In this document: positions 17,280-25,989 of the stretch, piece by piece
How the letters are laid out: each line of letters begins with the position of its first letter
How positions within the stretch are numbered: position 1 is the stretch's first letter
Source: Citrobacter enshiensis
GTDB taxonomy: Bacteria; Pseudomonadota; Gammaproteobacteria; Enterobacterales; Enterobacteriaceae
Direction: 5' to 3'
DNA length: 64,000 nt
Assembly: GCF_029338175.1 (NCBI RefSeq)
Contig: NZ_CP119862.1
Coordinates: 620,001 to 684,000 of the forward strand
Position numbers and translations under genes: made by a program
The notes under the pieces: model-generated
What the model was told of the DNA's origin: nothing
Database searches by the model: none
The model's input: only the letters and a program-made list of their open reading frames with translations

Positions 17280-17607
17280 AAAACAACAGCTGTTTACCGT
17301 CATGGTGGCAAACCTGATCCACTGGGCAGATGAACACGGCTACCGGCTGACGTTTGGTGAAGCCTCCCGCACACCGGAACAGGCGGCGCTGAACGCAAAG
17401 AAAGGCAGCGGTATTGCCAACAGTCTGCATACCTCGCGTCTGGCTGTGGATTTTAATCTGTTCGTGAATGGCGAATATAAAACCCGCACGGAAGATTATC
17501 TGCCGCTGGGTGAATACTGGGAATCTCTGGGCGGCAGTTGGGGTGGGCGCTTCAAATCCCGACCGGATGGCAATCATTTCAGCCTGGAACATAACGGGGT
17601 GCGCTGA
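17266..17607 (+). CDS. Endolysin, M15 peptidase
   Basis: The 113-residue zinc peptidase cleaves peptidoglycan stem peptides (VanY/T5 endolysin type). The metal and catalytic residues appear in SLHTSRLAVDFNLF (His and Asp of HxxxxxxD) and GNHFSLEH (last His ligand). There is no signal peptide, so export relies on the holin. It overlaps the spanin gene by one base. Confidence 0.85.
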   Translation: MTLSEKQQLFTVMVANLIHWADEHGYRLTFGEASRTPEQAALNAKKGSGIANSLHTSRLAVDFNLFVNGEYKTRTEDYLPLGEYWESLGGSWGGRFKSRPDGNHFSLEHNGVR

Positions 17608-17939
17608 TGGATCGCGTGGTCGTGGGGTGGTTGATTACGGTTGCTCTGGCATTTGTGACCGGCTGGAAGGTGGCCGGTTGGCAGCGTGACAGTATTGATC
17701 TGGTTATCAGCAAATCTGCTACCGCGACCGGGGAACAGCTGGCGGTTGTGTCCAGTGAGTCCGGGCGGAGACTGGAAGACAAACTGGAGGCTTTGAAAAA
17801 TGCGCCACCGCGCGAGATCCGCACGGAAGTGCTTAAGCCGGTATTTACCAATGTGTGTCTGTCTGACGAGTTTGTCAGCATGTACAACAGCGCCGTCGCC
17901 GGTACCGAACGTGCGTTATCAGGAAAACCTGAAAACTAA
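17607..17939 (+). CDS. Rz-like inner-membrane spanin
   Basis: The 110-residue protein has one N-terminal membrane segment (about residues 5-24: VVGWLITVALAFVTGWKVAG) followed by a periplasmic helical domain (SGRRLEDKLEALKNA). Position after holin and endolysin, and the overlapping lipoprotein frame, identify it as the i-spanin that helps fuse the two membranes at lysis. Confidence 0.72.
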   Translation: MDRVVVGWLITVALAFVTGWKVAGWQRDSIDLVISKSATATGEQLAVVSSESGRRLEDKLEALKNAPPREIRTEVLKPVFTNVCLSDEFVSMYNSAVAGTERALSGKPEN

Positions 17940-18099
17940 ATGCACCACGCAGCTGCCACGCCTGAAAGGTATGACGGGGAAAGATGCTGCGGAACTGCTG
18001 ACGCTTTATCTTGAAATATATGGCCAGTGTGCCGCGCGTCATAATCAGTTAGTGGATGAAATTAACTTAAGAGAAAATATTATTTATGGAAAAAATTAA
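17800..18099 (+). CDS. Rz1-like outer-membrane spanin lipoprotein (overlaps Rz)
   Basis: A 99-residue frame starts within Rz in the +1 phase. It has a basic N-terminus, a hydrophobic stretch and a lipobox LTSLSAC with the lipidated Cys at residue 28, then a Pro-containing periplasmic part and a helical C-terminus. The nested start is typical of Rz/Rz1 pairs, although here the C-terminal two thirds extends past the Rz stop. Start codon 17800 is the best fit for the signal. Confidence 0.75.
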   Translation: MRHRARSARKCLSRYLPMCVCLTSLSACTTAPSPVPNVRYQENLKTKCTTQLPRLKGMTGKDAAELLTLYLEIYGQCAARHNQLVDEINLRENIIYGKN

Positions 18100-18343
18100 A
18101 CTTTGCGTTTGTGGTGTGGATATTGTTTTTGAACCAAACCAGACGGCGTACAATAAATTTATTAATGAAATGGCAATGGATAATAAAGTTGCCCCTGCGC
18201 ATAACTATCTGACACGTATTGTGGCGGCCGAAAGTAAAGACGCACTGGCGGAAGTATTAAAACGTCCGGGGGCTGCGCTTCAATTAGTGAGTAAGGTTAA
18301 TGATATTTACGCGCCCGAACTGGAAATCGAAGTAAAAAACTGA
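18086..18343 (+). CDS. Tail assembly chaperone, short form
   Basis: The 85-residue product (MEKIKLCVCGVDIVFEPNQT...) fits the HP1-type tail-assembly chaperone group (Phage_TAC_10, from memory) and sits immediately before the tape measure. It ends ...EVKN at TGA 18341, directly after a slippery heptamer. It overlaps Rz1 by 14 bases. It should bind the tape measure together with the frameshifted long form. Confidence 0.75.
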   Translation: MEKIKLCVCGVDIVFEPNQTAYNKFINEMAMDNKVAPAHNYLTRIVAAESKDALAEVLKRPGAALQLVSKVNDIYAPELEIEVKN

Positions 18344-18534
18344 CAAAGCGAGTCCATGATATTGAACGAAATGGGCTCGAACAGTATTTAATTCTCCGCC
18401 GTCATTATTTACCTCATGGTCAGGACTCTGTTGACGATATCGCCGCTGCCATATGGCTGGATAACCGTCACTGGGAATATACGGGAATAGCCGTGGCCAA
18501 TGGTGTGGCTAAAGCATTTAAAGGCACTGAATGA
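18086..18534 (+). CDS. Tail assembly chaperone, -1 frameshift long form
   Basis: Slippage by -1 on A AAA AAC (18334-18340) joins the short form to a 64-codon extension with no start codon of its own: after EVKN it reads LTKRVHDIERNGLEQYLILR and ends VAKAFKGTE at TGA 18532, overlapping the tape measure ATG. The extension is fully open and codon-like, which is otherwise unexplained. This is the E/E' or G/GT arrangement of tailed phages. Expression level is unknown. Confidence 0.75.
18334..18379 (+). promoter_or_regulatory. -1 ribosomal frameshift signal: slippery heptamer and hairpin
   Basis: The heptamer A AAA AAC is in the correct phase for -1 slippage, with TGA as the next zero-frame codon. 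Eight bases later a nine-pair stem forms between 18349-18357 (CGAGTCCAT) and 18371-18379 (ATGGGCTCG), one G-T wobble, loop 13 bases. Heptamer, spacer and stem together match known stimulatory signals. Confidence 0.78.
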
Positions 18535-20498
18535 AACAGTTAGATTTTACATTAAGCCTGATTGATAAATTGTCGCGCCCGTTAAAACAGGCGCAGGGCA
18601 GCGTCACAGGCTTTGCGGAAAAATCAAAAGAAGCCTTTATGCAAATTGGCGGCGGTGTGCTGGCGCTGGCAGGTACGGGAATGGCCATCAAAGGGGCGTT
18701 ATCACCGGCCATTGAAATGTATGACGCGCTGAATGATGCGGCAGCAAAAGGGATTGATGATTCTGCGCTTAAAGCAGTTCAGCGTGATGCTCTGCGTTTC
18801 AGTACAACCTACGGCGCCAGCGCGGTGGAGTTTGTCCAGTCCACGGAAAGTATTAACGCTGCCATCGCGGGACTGACCGGGAATGAGCTGCCGAAAGTAA
18901 CAAAGGTCGCCAATACGCTCGCTTTTGCGCTTAAGTCCACGGCGGCAGACACGGCAGAGTTTATGGGACAAATGTTCGGTAACTTTTCCGCCGATTCCGC
19001 CCGGCTGGGCAAGGTGGAGTTTGCCGAACAGCTGGCCGGAAAAATGGTGTACATGCGTAAAACCTTCGGCACGGAAATGGCCGCTATCAAGGATTTGATG
19101 GAAGGCGCGCGCGGTGTGGGGACGAACTACGGTGTGGGGCTGGATGAACAGCTGGCCGTGCTGGGACAGTTGAACCGCACACTGGGATCGGAAGCCAGCA
19201 GCGCGTATGAAGGCTTTATGACCGGCGCAATTGAGGGGGCTAAAAAGCTGGGGATGTCCTTCACGGACTCTACCGGCAAAATGCTGTCCATGCCTGAAAT
19301 GCTGATCAAATTGCAGGGTAAATACGGCAAAAGCCTGGAAGGGAATCTGAAAGCCCAGGCGGAGCTGGATGAGGCATTTGGTGACAGTTCGGCGGTGGTG
19401 AAACACCTGTATGGCAATGTGGCACTTCTTCAGCGGAACATCACGGAGCTGGGCGGGGCGGATGGCCTGAAGCGCACCCAGGAAATGGCACAAAAAATGG
19501 TGAAGCCGTGGGATCGGTTTGTCCAGATCCTGAAAGCCATTCAGACGGTGATTGGGCTGACGCTGATGCCGGTGTTGTACCCGATGTTGAATCGTCTGGC
19601 AGATATGGGGCAGACCTTTGCACGCTGGATGCAGTTGTTTCCCAACATTGCCCGCGTTATCGGTTATGCGTCTGTGGCCTTGCTGGGGTTTGCTGCTGTG
19701 GGTGCGGTGGCCAATATCGTGATGGGGGCGTCCCGGTTCATCATGATTGGGCTACGCGGGGTCTGGGCTGCGCTGACGGCTGTCACGAAGGTGTACACCG
19801 CCACGGTATGGCTGGCGCAGACTGCCGTCACAGCATGGAATGTGACACTCAAATTTCTGCGCGGGGCTTTGCTGGCGGTGCGTATGGCCGCAGTAATGGC
19901 CGGGATTGGCATCAATCTGATGAGCTGGCCGATCCTGCTTGTGATTGGTGCGGTGGCTTTACTTGCTGCGGGTTGCTGGCTGCTGGTGAAGCACTGGGAC
20001 ACGGTAAAAAATGCCGTGATGGAGACAGGGGCGTTTCAGATCTGCGCCAGAGTCGTGGAATGGCTGGCTGGGGTATTTGCCTCCGCCTGGGAATTTATCA
20101 GTGCGGGCTGGAATGCCTTTATTTCTCTGCTGACCGGGTTTTCTCCGTCTCAGGCATTAAGCGAAATGGCCACCGGCATTGTCTCCCTGTTTGATAATGT
20201 CTGGCAGTCCATAAAAAGCGGTTTTCTGACGTCATGGAACTGGATTGTCGGAAAACTCAATAAAATCCCCGGCGTGGATATCTCACTGGCAAATGAATCT
20301 GCGCCGCCGCTCACCGGTAATGCACTTTCAACAGGAGGGGAATTAAAAGGGATTGATAAGGGCGGCATTAATAAAACAATTAGCAGTAATTCTAAATCGG
20401 TGACAGATAACAGCCGTAAAATTGGTGAAGTGCATTTTCATACAAAAGAGGTGTTTTCACCGGGTCAGCTAATGGAATGGCAGGAGCTAAATGCGTGA
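18531..20498 (+). CDS. Tail tape measure protein
   Basis: The 655-residue protein sets tail length (TP901-type core). It has an N-terminal amphipathic part (MKQLDFTLSLIDKLSRPLKQ), then the FSTTYGASAVEFVQSTESIN and GTNYGVGLDEQLAVLGQLNR segments usual in the family, and a C-terminal half with several hydrophobic helices (about 360-490) that can enter the inner membrane at DNA injection. Intact. It starts overlapping the chaperone extension stop. Confidence 0.88.
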   Translation: MKQLDFTLSLIDKLSRPLKQAQGSVTGFAEKSKEAFMQIGGGVLALAGTGMAIKGALSPAIEMYDALNDAAAKGIDDSALKAVQRDALRFSTTYGASAVEFVQSTESINAAIAGLTGNELPKVTKVANTLAFALKSTAADTAEFMGQMFGNFSADSARLGKVEFAEQLAGKMVYMRKTFGTEMAAIKDLMEGARGVGTNYGVGLDEQLAVLGQLNRTLGSEASSAYEGFMTGAIEGAKKLGMSFTDSTGKMLSMPEMLIKLQGKYGKSLEGNLKAQAELDEAFGDSSAVVKHLYGNVALLQRNITELGGADGLKRTQEMAQKMVKPWDRFVQILKAIQTVIGLTLMPVLYPMLNRLADMGQTFARWMQLFPNIARVIGYASVALLGFAAVGAVANIVMGASRFIMIGLRGVWAALTAVTKVYTATVWLAQTAVTAWNVTLKFLRGALLAVRMAAVMAGIGINLMSWPILLVIGAVALLAAGCWLLVKHWDTVKNAVMETGAFQICARVVEWLAGVFASAWEFISAGWNAFISLLTGFSPSQALSEMATGIVSLFDNVWQSIKSGFLTSWNWIVGKLNKIPGVDISLANESAPPLTGNALSTGGELKGIDKGGINKTISSNSKSVTDNSRKIGEVHFHTKEVFSPGQLMEWQELNA

Positions 20499-20824
20499 GT
20501 GAGATTCTTTATATTGATTTGCTGATTATGGACGGGGATTTTGTTCTTAATACAGGTAATGAACCTGAATTATGTAATAACCGCAGAAGTATCGGGCAGG
20601 ACATTATTCACGCCATTATTGAAAGTGGTCTGGCAACGGAATTAATTGCTGAACGCAGTCCGACAATGCGGGCGGATATTTTCACCCGCATGGAATTACT
20701 GATTGAAGAAGACGATCGTATTGTGCCGGGTACGGTGGATATCAGTGAAGAAAGCCAGAAACGGTTATGGATCACGGCCAGCACATACGACTTCGGCGGG
20801 ATTTCAACGCAGGTGGATTTATGA
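20495..20824 (+). CDS. DUF2590-type phage baseplate protein
   Basis: The 109-residue product starts MSEILYIDLLIMDGDFVLNT at GTG 20495, overlapping the tape measure stop, and ends overlapping the next ATG by ATGA. Sequence is compatible with the DUF2590 group of HP1-like phages and with a gp25/W-like wedge (GQDIIHAIIESGLATELIAE; RADIFTRMELLIEEDDRIVP). A wedge role is inferred from its place before gpJ. Confidence 0.65.
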   Translation: MSEILYIDLLIMDGDFVLNTGNEPELCNNRRSIGQDIIHAIIESGLATELIAERSPTMRADIFTRMELLIEEDDRIVPGTVDISEESQKRLWITASTYDFGGISTQVDL

Positions 20825-22005
20825 CGGAAAAACCCCAGGTCGATTTTGAAGAGGTGGTGAAAGCCAGCGGAATGCCGGTGACGGAATCCGAGGTGCGCGA
20901 ACGTTTTAATGCGATTGCGGACGATGAGGGCATCATCACCAACACATCCCGCATGTCACCTTTCTGGCGGCTGATTACGGCCATTGTGACTGCGCCGGTC
21001 ATGTGGCTGAAGGATGTTCTGGTGTCCACCGTGCTGGCCAATATGTTTGTGGCGACGGCCAGCGGGAGCATGTTGCGATTGCTGGCCTGGGCAGTGAACG
21101 TCACGGCGAAACCTGCCAGCGCCGCAGAAGGGGTGATCCGGTTTGTTAAGGAAGATGCCAGAGCGGTGGTGACGGTGAAAGCCGGAACGGTTATCCAGAC
21201 CGAACGCATTAACGGGACGGTGTACGAACTGGCCACGACGGGCGATGTGGTGATCCCGTCAGGAACCGCCAGTGCATTGCTGCCGGTGAAAGCGACAGGA
21301 ACAGGGGGCGCGTACAACCTTGCGCCAGGGTATTACCGCATTCTGCCCGTGGCCGTTGACGGCATCAGCCATGTGGCCAGTGAGGAAGACTGGCTGACCG
21401 TTCCGGGGGCTGATGAAGAAAGTGATGACGAACTGCGCGAACGATGCCGCAATCAGTTCAATCTGGTGGGGAATTACCACACCGACGCCGTGTACCGTTC
21501 GATGATTGCCAGTGTTGCGGGACTGAGTATTGATCGGATTTTCTTTGAGCACGAAGCGCCGAGGGGACCAGGTACCGCGAACGCGTATCTGTTACTGGAC
21601 AGTGGGGTGACTTCCGCACCGTTTGTGGATGCTGTGAATGACTACATCAACTCACAGGGGCATCACGGCCACGGCGACGATATGCAGTGCTATGCCATGC
21701 CGGAAACCCTTCACGATTTAGTAGTCACCGCCTGGGTCAAAAATCTGGCAAACCTCAGTGATGATGAGAAGAAAGGGATGAAGGACGGGATAGAAAACCT
21801 GATCCGCTGTGCCTTTCGTGAAAATGCTGACTTTGACGTCAGAAAAACATGGCCGTACTCGCGTTTCTCGTTCTCCCAACTGGGGCGGGAAATACACAAA
21901 GCCTTTGCACTGACGGAATCGCTGACATTTTCACTGGGCGACATCACCAGTGAACTGAGCGTGCCGCGCCTGAAATCACTGGTGGTGAACATTGAAAATG
22001 AATGA
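20821..22005 (+). CDS. J: Baseplate protein J (gp47-like)
   Basis: The 394-residue product starts MTEKPQVDFEEVVKASGMPV and belongs to the baseplate J/gp47 family. Typical features: GSMLRLLAWAVNVTAKPASA, then VKAGTVIQTERINGTVYELA with TGTGGAYNLAPG, and ADEESDDELRERCRNQF. It forms the baseplate wedge. ATG 20821 overlaps the preceding stop; the upstream open frame has no better start. Confidence 0.82.
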   Translation: MTEKPQVDFEEVVKASGMPVTESEVRERFNAIADDEGIITNTSRMSPFWRLITAIVTAPVMWLKDVLVSTVLANMFVATASGSMLRLLAWAVNVTAKPASAAEGVIRFVKEDARAVVTVKAGTVIQTERINGTVYELATTGDVVIPSGTASALLPVKATGTGGAYNLAPGYYRILPVAVDGISHVASEEDWLTVPGADEESDDELRERCRNQFNLVGNYHTDAVYRSMIASVAGLSIDRIFFEHEAPRGPGTANAYLLLDSGVTSAPFVDAVNDYINSQGHHGHGDDMQCYAMPETLHDLVVTAWVKNLANLSDDEKKGMKDGIENLIRCAFRENADFDVRKTWPYSRFSFSQLGREIHKAFALTESLTFSLGDITSELSVPRLKSLVVNIENE

Positions 22006-22585
22006 GTTCATGAAAAAGCTGGCCGGGATGGTGCTTCCTTCCTGGATGAATAAAGGCGAGCCGGGGAAGTTGCTGAAAACAGCGCAACGATTCTGGGCAG
22101 AGGTTTACGGCTGGATAACCTGGCCACTGAATCAGTTTGATCCGCTGACGTGTACACCGGCGTTACTGAATTTGCTGGCCTATGACCGGGACATAACCCG
22201 CTTTGACGGGGAACCCCTCAGCCTGTTCCGCAAGCGCGTGGCGTTTGCCTTCATCAATGCGCGGGATGCCGGTTCGGTAGAAGGATTTATCAACATCTTT
22301 GAACGGCTGGGCATCGGGTATGTGGAGCTGCTGGAGCGCCAGCCGGGGATTGACTGGGATGTGATTCTGGTTCGCGTCACGGACAGCCAGATAGCGGACA
22401 ACACGCAGCTGCTGATCCAGATAATCCGTCAGTACGGGCGAACATGCCGCCGTTATCAGTTTGAAGTCATCACCTCTGAAAAGCTGACCATCCGGGCAGG
22501 ATGGGATCAGGGGGAATATGTGGTTTATCCGGCAACGTTAAGCGGGACGGAAACCCACAGCGCAACATTCAGCGCAGGTTTGTAA
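21998..22585 (+). CDS. I: Tail protein I-like (gpI family)
   Basis: The 195-residue wedge protein follows gpJ as in P2. Family signs include [20 protein letters not shown] near the start and [35 protein letters not shown] in the centre. Start ATG 21998 overlaps the J stop; an in-frame TTG at 21992 is also possible. Confidence 0.72.
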   Translation: MNEFMKKLAGMVLPSWMNKGEPGKLLKTAQRFWAEVYGWITWPLNQFDPLTCTPALLNLLAYDRDITRFDGEPLSLFRKRVAFAFINARDAGSVEGFINIFERLGIGYVELLERQPGIDWDVILVRVTDSQIADNTQLLIQIIRQYGRTCRRYQFEVITSEKLTIRAGWDQGEYVVYPATLSGTETHSATFSAGL

Positions 22586-22595
22586 GGAGTTTTAT

Positions 22596-24170
22596 ATGTC
22601 ACAGACAGCTATCACGCTGGCGTTTGAGCAATGGAAGGCGAAACAGGCCGCGACAGGTGAAGCGGTTTTACTGGACGAATTTGTGTTTGCCAGTGTGCCT
22701 GGACTGAACCCGGATACCCCCGTTGACCGGAATGAAAAACAGCCACCGGCTGCGCAGATTGTTCACCGGCAGCCCGTTACCCGCACCGGCGTGGTGAATG
22801 AAAACGGGGTGGTGTATTCCGCCGTACTGGGGGCAGACGTGGGGGATTTCAGTTTTAACTGGATCGGTCTGCTGAATAAAGCCAGCGGAACGCTGGCGAT
22901 GATTGTTCATGCACCGGCGCAGCAAAAGCTGAAAACAAAAGAAGGCCAGCAGGGTAACGTCCTCACCCGTTCATTCCTGATGGAGTACAACGGCGCCCAG
23001 ACCGAAACCGGGATTACTACACCGGCTGAGATGTGGCAGATCGATTTCACTGCACGTATGGCCGGAATGGATGAACGCCAGCGTCTGGAAAACGTGGACA
23101 TTTACGGTGCGGCGGCGTTTTTCGGTGATGGCTGGCTGGTCAGTAAAACCGGTAATCAGTTTTTCGTGACCAAAGGCACCGGCTATGTGGCGGGGTTACG
23201 TGCGCCACTGGATGCAAACAAGAATATTACCGTGACCGCCAAACCGGTAAAGGTCTGGCTGGATGTGTGCTGGACAGGGGCACTAACCAGTGTCTGGAAT
23301 GTTCAGAGCAAGATTACCGTAGCGGAAAACCTGTCTGATTATGTGCAGAACGGCGCACAGCATTACGTGTTTGCGGTGGCCAGCATTGATGTGAATGGAA
23401 ATATCACCGATTTGCGGCCAAAAGGGACGCTGAATGAGCAACAGGCAAGCAACGATTATCTGCGCAAAGATGCCAGTCTTGCTGATGTTAAAGACAAACC
23501 GAAAGCGAGAAAAAACCTTGCACTGGGAGAGCTGGCGACACTCGACAGAAATGATGTGTTGCCGGTGGGGATACCGGTACCCTGGCCAACGGATACGCCG
23601 CCAGCCGGATGGACGTTGATGCAAGGACAGGCTTTTGATAAAGCGGCTTATCCATTGCTCGCGGGTGCGTATCCTTCCGGGGTCATACCTGATATGCGGG
23701 GCTGGGTAATTAAGGGTAAACCGGCCAGCGGCCGTGCAGTGCTTTCACAGGAACTGGATGGCATCAAGTCACATACTCACAGCGCAAGTGCATCAAATAC
23801 GGACTTAGGCACTAAATCAAGCAGTGCCTTTGATTACGGTACTAAAACGGCCAGCACATTTGACTATGGCACTAAAACCACTAACAGCACCGGAGCGCAT
23901 GCGCACGGTATTTCTGTTGGTAACACAGGCGCAGGTAATGGCGTTTCAGCGGGTTATAACTCAGGGCTGGGCAACGGAACGACGGGGAGTGCAGGGGCGC
24001 ACGCCCATACGGTCGGTATTGGCGCTCATAACCACACAGTCGGAATTGGTGCTCACAGTCACACGGTGCCAATTGGTGCTCATGGGCACACCATTACTGT
24101 TAACGCTGCCGGTAACGCAGAAAACACCGTTAAAAACATCGCTTATAACTACATTGTGAGGCTTGCCTGA
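22596..24170 (+). CDS. H: Tail fibre protein with collar domain and HxH tip
   Basis: The 524-residue receptor-binding fibre has a P2-H-like N-terminal baseplate domain (about 1-180: [20 protein letters not shown], ... [10 protein letters not shown]), a shaft, a collar-like segment (about 325-385: [20 protein letters not shown], ... [12 protein letters not shown]), and a tip of Gly/His units ([19 protein letters not shown] and GAHSHTV) that resemble iron-binding HxH trimers. RBS AAGGAG precedes the start. Intact. Host range is set here and by the chaperone next door. Confidence 0.85.
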   Translation: MSQTAITLAFEQWKAKQAATGEAVLLDEFVFASVPGLNPDTPVDRNEKQPPAAQIVHRQPVTRTGVVNENGVVYSAVLGADVGDFSFNWIGLLNKASGTLAMIVHAPAQQKLKTKEGQQGNVLTRSFLMEYNGAQTETGITTPAEMWQIDFTARMAGMDERQRLENVDIYGAAAFFGDGWLVSKTGNQFFVTKGTGYVAGLRAPLDANKNITVTAKPVKVWLDVCWTGALTSVWNVQSKITVAENLSDYVQNGAQHYVFAVASIDVNGNITDLRPKGTLNEQQASNDYLRKDASLADVKDKPKARKNLALGELATLDRNDVLPVGIPVPWPTDTPPAGWTLMQGQAFDKAAYPLLAGAYPSGVIPDMRGWVIKGKPASGRAVLSQELDGIKSHTHSASASNTDLGTKSSSAFDYGTKTASTFDYGTKTTNSTGAHAHGISVGNTGAGNGVSAGYNSGLGNGTTGSAGAHAHTVGIGAHNHTVGIGAHSHTVPIGAHGHTITVNAAGNAENTVKNIAYNYIVRLA

Positions 24171-24757
24171 TGACTTTCAAAATGACCGACCAGGATCGGA
24201 TTATCACTGTTTACAACCTGCTGGAGAGCACCCGGGAATTTATTGGCAAAGGTGATGCGTTCATTCCTGCCTTCACCGGCTTACCAGCCAATTGCACCAC
24301 GATAGAACCCCCGAAAGCAAAAGCCGGGTTTACTGCCGTTTTTGATTCTGAGAATCAGGGATGGATTCGCAGTGAAGACCATCGCGGTGAGGTGGTTTTT
24401 AGCACCGAAACGGGGCTTGAAGTTGCGATCACGGAACCTGGCGCTTATCCGGACGGAACGACCACTATTGCCCCGGAAAATCCCTGGCAGAAATGGGACG
24501 GTGGCGCATGGGTTGATGATGAAGATGCGGCGCGTGAAGCGCAGGTTAATGAAGCGGAAGCGCATAAGAAAACCCTGCTTAATCTGGCAAACGGGGCTAT
24601 TGCGACATTACAGGATGCCGTTGATCTCGATATGGCGACGGACGACGAAAAACAGAGCCTGGTTGAGTTCAAAAAATTCCGTGTGCTGTTAAGTCGTATT
24701 AACCCGGAAGATGCACCAGATATTGTCTGGCCGGAGGTACCGGGTAATGTGGCGTGA
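24170..24757 (+). CDS. Tail fibre assembly chaperone (Tfa)
   Basis: The 195-residue product follows the fibre by a one-base overlap. Tfa family signs: EPPKAKAGFTAVFDSENQGW, then EDHRGEVVFSTETGLEVAIT, and NPWQKWDGGAWVDDEDAARE with the characteristic WDG-W. It helps fold and trimerise the fibre tip. Confidence 0.88.
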   Translation: MTFKMTDQDRIITVYNLLESTREFIGKGDAFIPAFTGLPANCTTIEPPKAKAGFTAVFDSENQGWIRSEDHRGEVVFSTETGLEVAITEPGAYPDGTTTIAPENPWQKWDGGAWVDDEDAAREAQVNEAEAHKKTLLNLANGAIATLQDAVDLDMATDDEKQSLVEFKKFRVLLSRINPEDAPDIVWPEVPGNVA

Positions 24758-25472
24758 TGCTCGTCTGGCCTTCACGGATTCGCTGGCCGCGTTAAATTGT
24801 TCCATGGTTCCCGCGCATCCGTGGATCTACGGCCTGGGACAGCAAACGGAAAACGGGGCATATCTCAGTCCGGTGAATGCCGTCAGATATCTGGCGGAAA
24901 GGCTGGCTGGAACGGGTGGCCATGCTGACGTGGTGATCATGATGGTCACAGGCCAGACACAGGAGAATTTCATGTCCGGGCTTAACAGCCTGGTGGATGT
25001 GTTCCCCGCACCGGCATTCACCCAGGTAAAGCGGCTGGCGCAGTCCGCAGCGGAACTGGCCATTACAAAAATGCAGATCCCTGCAAAAGCCGGGATGGGT
25101 TTACCTGCGGCCATACCGTTGTCTGTTCCAACCAGCAGGGCGGCATTATCCGCAGCGGCCATCAGCCAGGCGCAGGCAGCGGCCAGTGCCGGGTTTGATT
25201 TAAACGGGATAAAACAGCAACTGGGTGAGTTCACGCAGCTGCGCGACAAACTGATTAATGATGTGGCCAGCGGGTTAAGTGACTTGCAGGGGAAAAGCGC
25301 CAGGGCATGGGTATTCACGGCCAGCGGTGATACCGGCACAACCCTGCTGGAGCTGGTCAAAGATATACCGCAGCAGTCTGCCGTTTATACGGCAGCCATG
25401 ATGCTGGTTGGCGATAATCTGGATGGAATAAAAGGAATGATTCATGACTTCGATCCCAACGCTGGCGCTTAA
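24747..25472 (+). CDS. HP1-type tail protein, unknown role
   Basis: The 241-residue product starts MWRDARLAFTDSLAALNCSM at ATG 24747, inside the Tfa gene end. It contains SAAAISQAQAAASAGFDLNG and a helical C-terminus. I recall similar ORFs between fibre and spike in HP1-like phages but no assigned role. It overlaps the next gene by 29 bases. Probably a baseplate hub component. Confidence 0.6.
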   Translation: MWRDARLAFTDSLAALNCSMVPAHPWIYGLGQQTENGAYLSPVNAVRYLAERLAGTGGHADVVIMMVTGQTQENFMSGLNSLVDVFPAPAFTQVKRLAQSAAELAITKMQIPAKAGMGLPAAIPLSVPTSRAALSAAAISQAQAAASAGFDLNGIKQQLGEFTQLRDKLINDVASGLSDLQGKSARAWVFTASGDTGTTLLELVKDIPQQSAVYTAAMMLVGDNLDGIKGMIHDFDPNAGA

Positions 25473-25989
25473 TGGTGAAGCCATCCTGCTGAAGAATATG
25501 CGAGTGACAGTCTCGCAGCAGTTTCAGGATAAAGACCAGTCCGGGCAGACCAGCGCCACGACCAAATCAGAGCAGGGCGCAAAGGGAAAAGAGCTGCGTA
25601 TCAGTGGCGAAATACCGTTTAAAAAGCCGGAGATCCTGAAGCGTATTTTTGAGCTGGCCAGCGCCACCGATACCGGAGGCAATCGCCAGAAATACCGTGT
25701 TGCCCACGAGGTGGCCAGAGCCGTTAATTTTCGTGAGGCAACATTCAGCGGAACGCTGGATGCCCCACAGCAGGACGGGAAAATGGCATGGCTGGTGACA
25801 TTCACGCTGGCGGAACATATCAGCGTGCAGGAAAAGCGGGAGGCCAGGGCAACCGGCAAAACGACCGCGAAAAAACAGACGGCGGGCAGCGCAGGACAAT
25901 CCGGTGGGCAGTCTGCCGGAGAAGATGAAGAAAAACTGACGTGGTTTGAAAAGAAAGTGCTGAAACCCGTCAATGATGTGTTGGGTTAA
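25444..25989 (+). CDS. HP1-type tail/baseplate protein, unknown role
   Basis: The 181-residue product (MTSIPTLALNGEAILLKNMR...) has a beta-rich first 130 residues and a low-complexity linker rich in Lys, Thr, Gly and Ser (TAKKQTAGSAGQSGGQSAGE). Overlaps the previous gene and touches the next. Family resemblance is to late baseplate genes of HP1-like phages; a tube-baseplate adaptor is a guess. Confidence 0.55.
   Translation: MTSIPTLALNGEAILLKNMRVTVSQQFQDKDQSGQTSATTKSEQGAKGKELRISGEIPFKKPEILKRIFELASATDTGGNRQKYRVAHEVARAVNFREATFSGTLDAPQQDGKMAWLVTFTLAEHISVQEKREARATGKTTAKKQTAGSAGQSGGQSAGEDEEKLTWFEKKVLKPVNDVLG

Noticed and set aside
19508-20194. 228-codon frame overlapping the tape measure
   Set aside because: Cys/Gly/Arg-rich shadow in another phase of a gene with clear family features.
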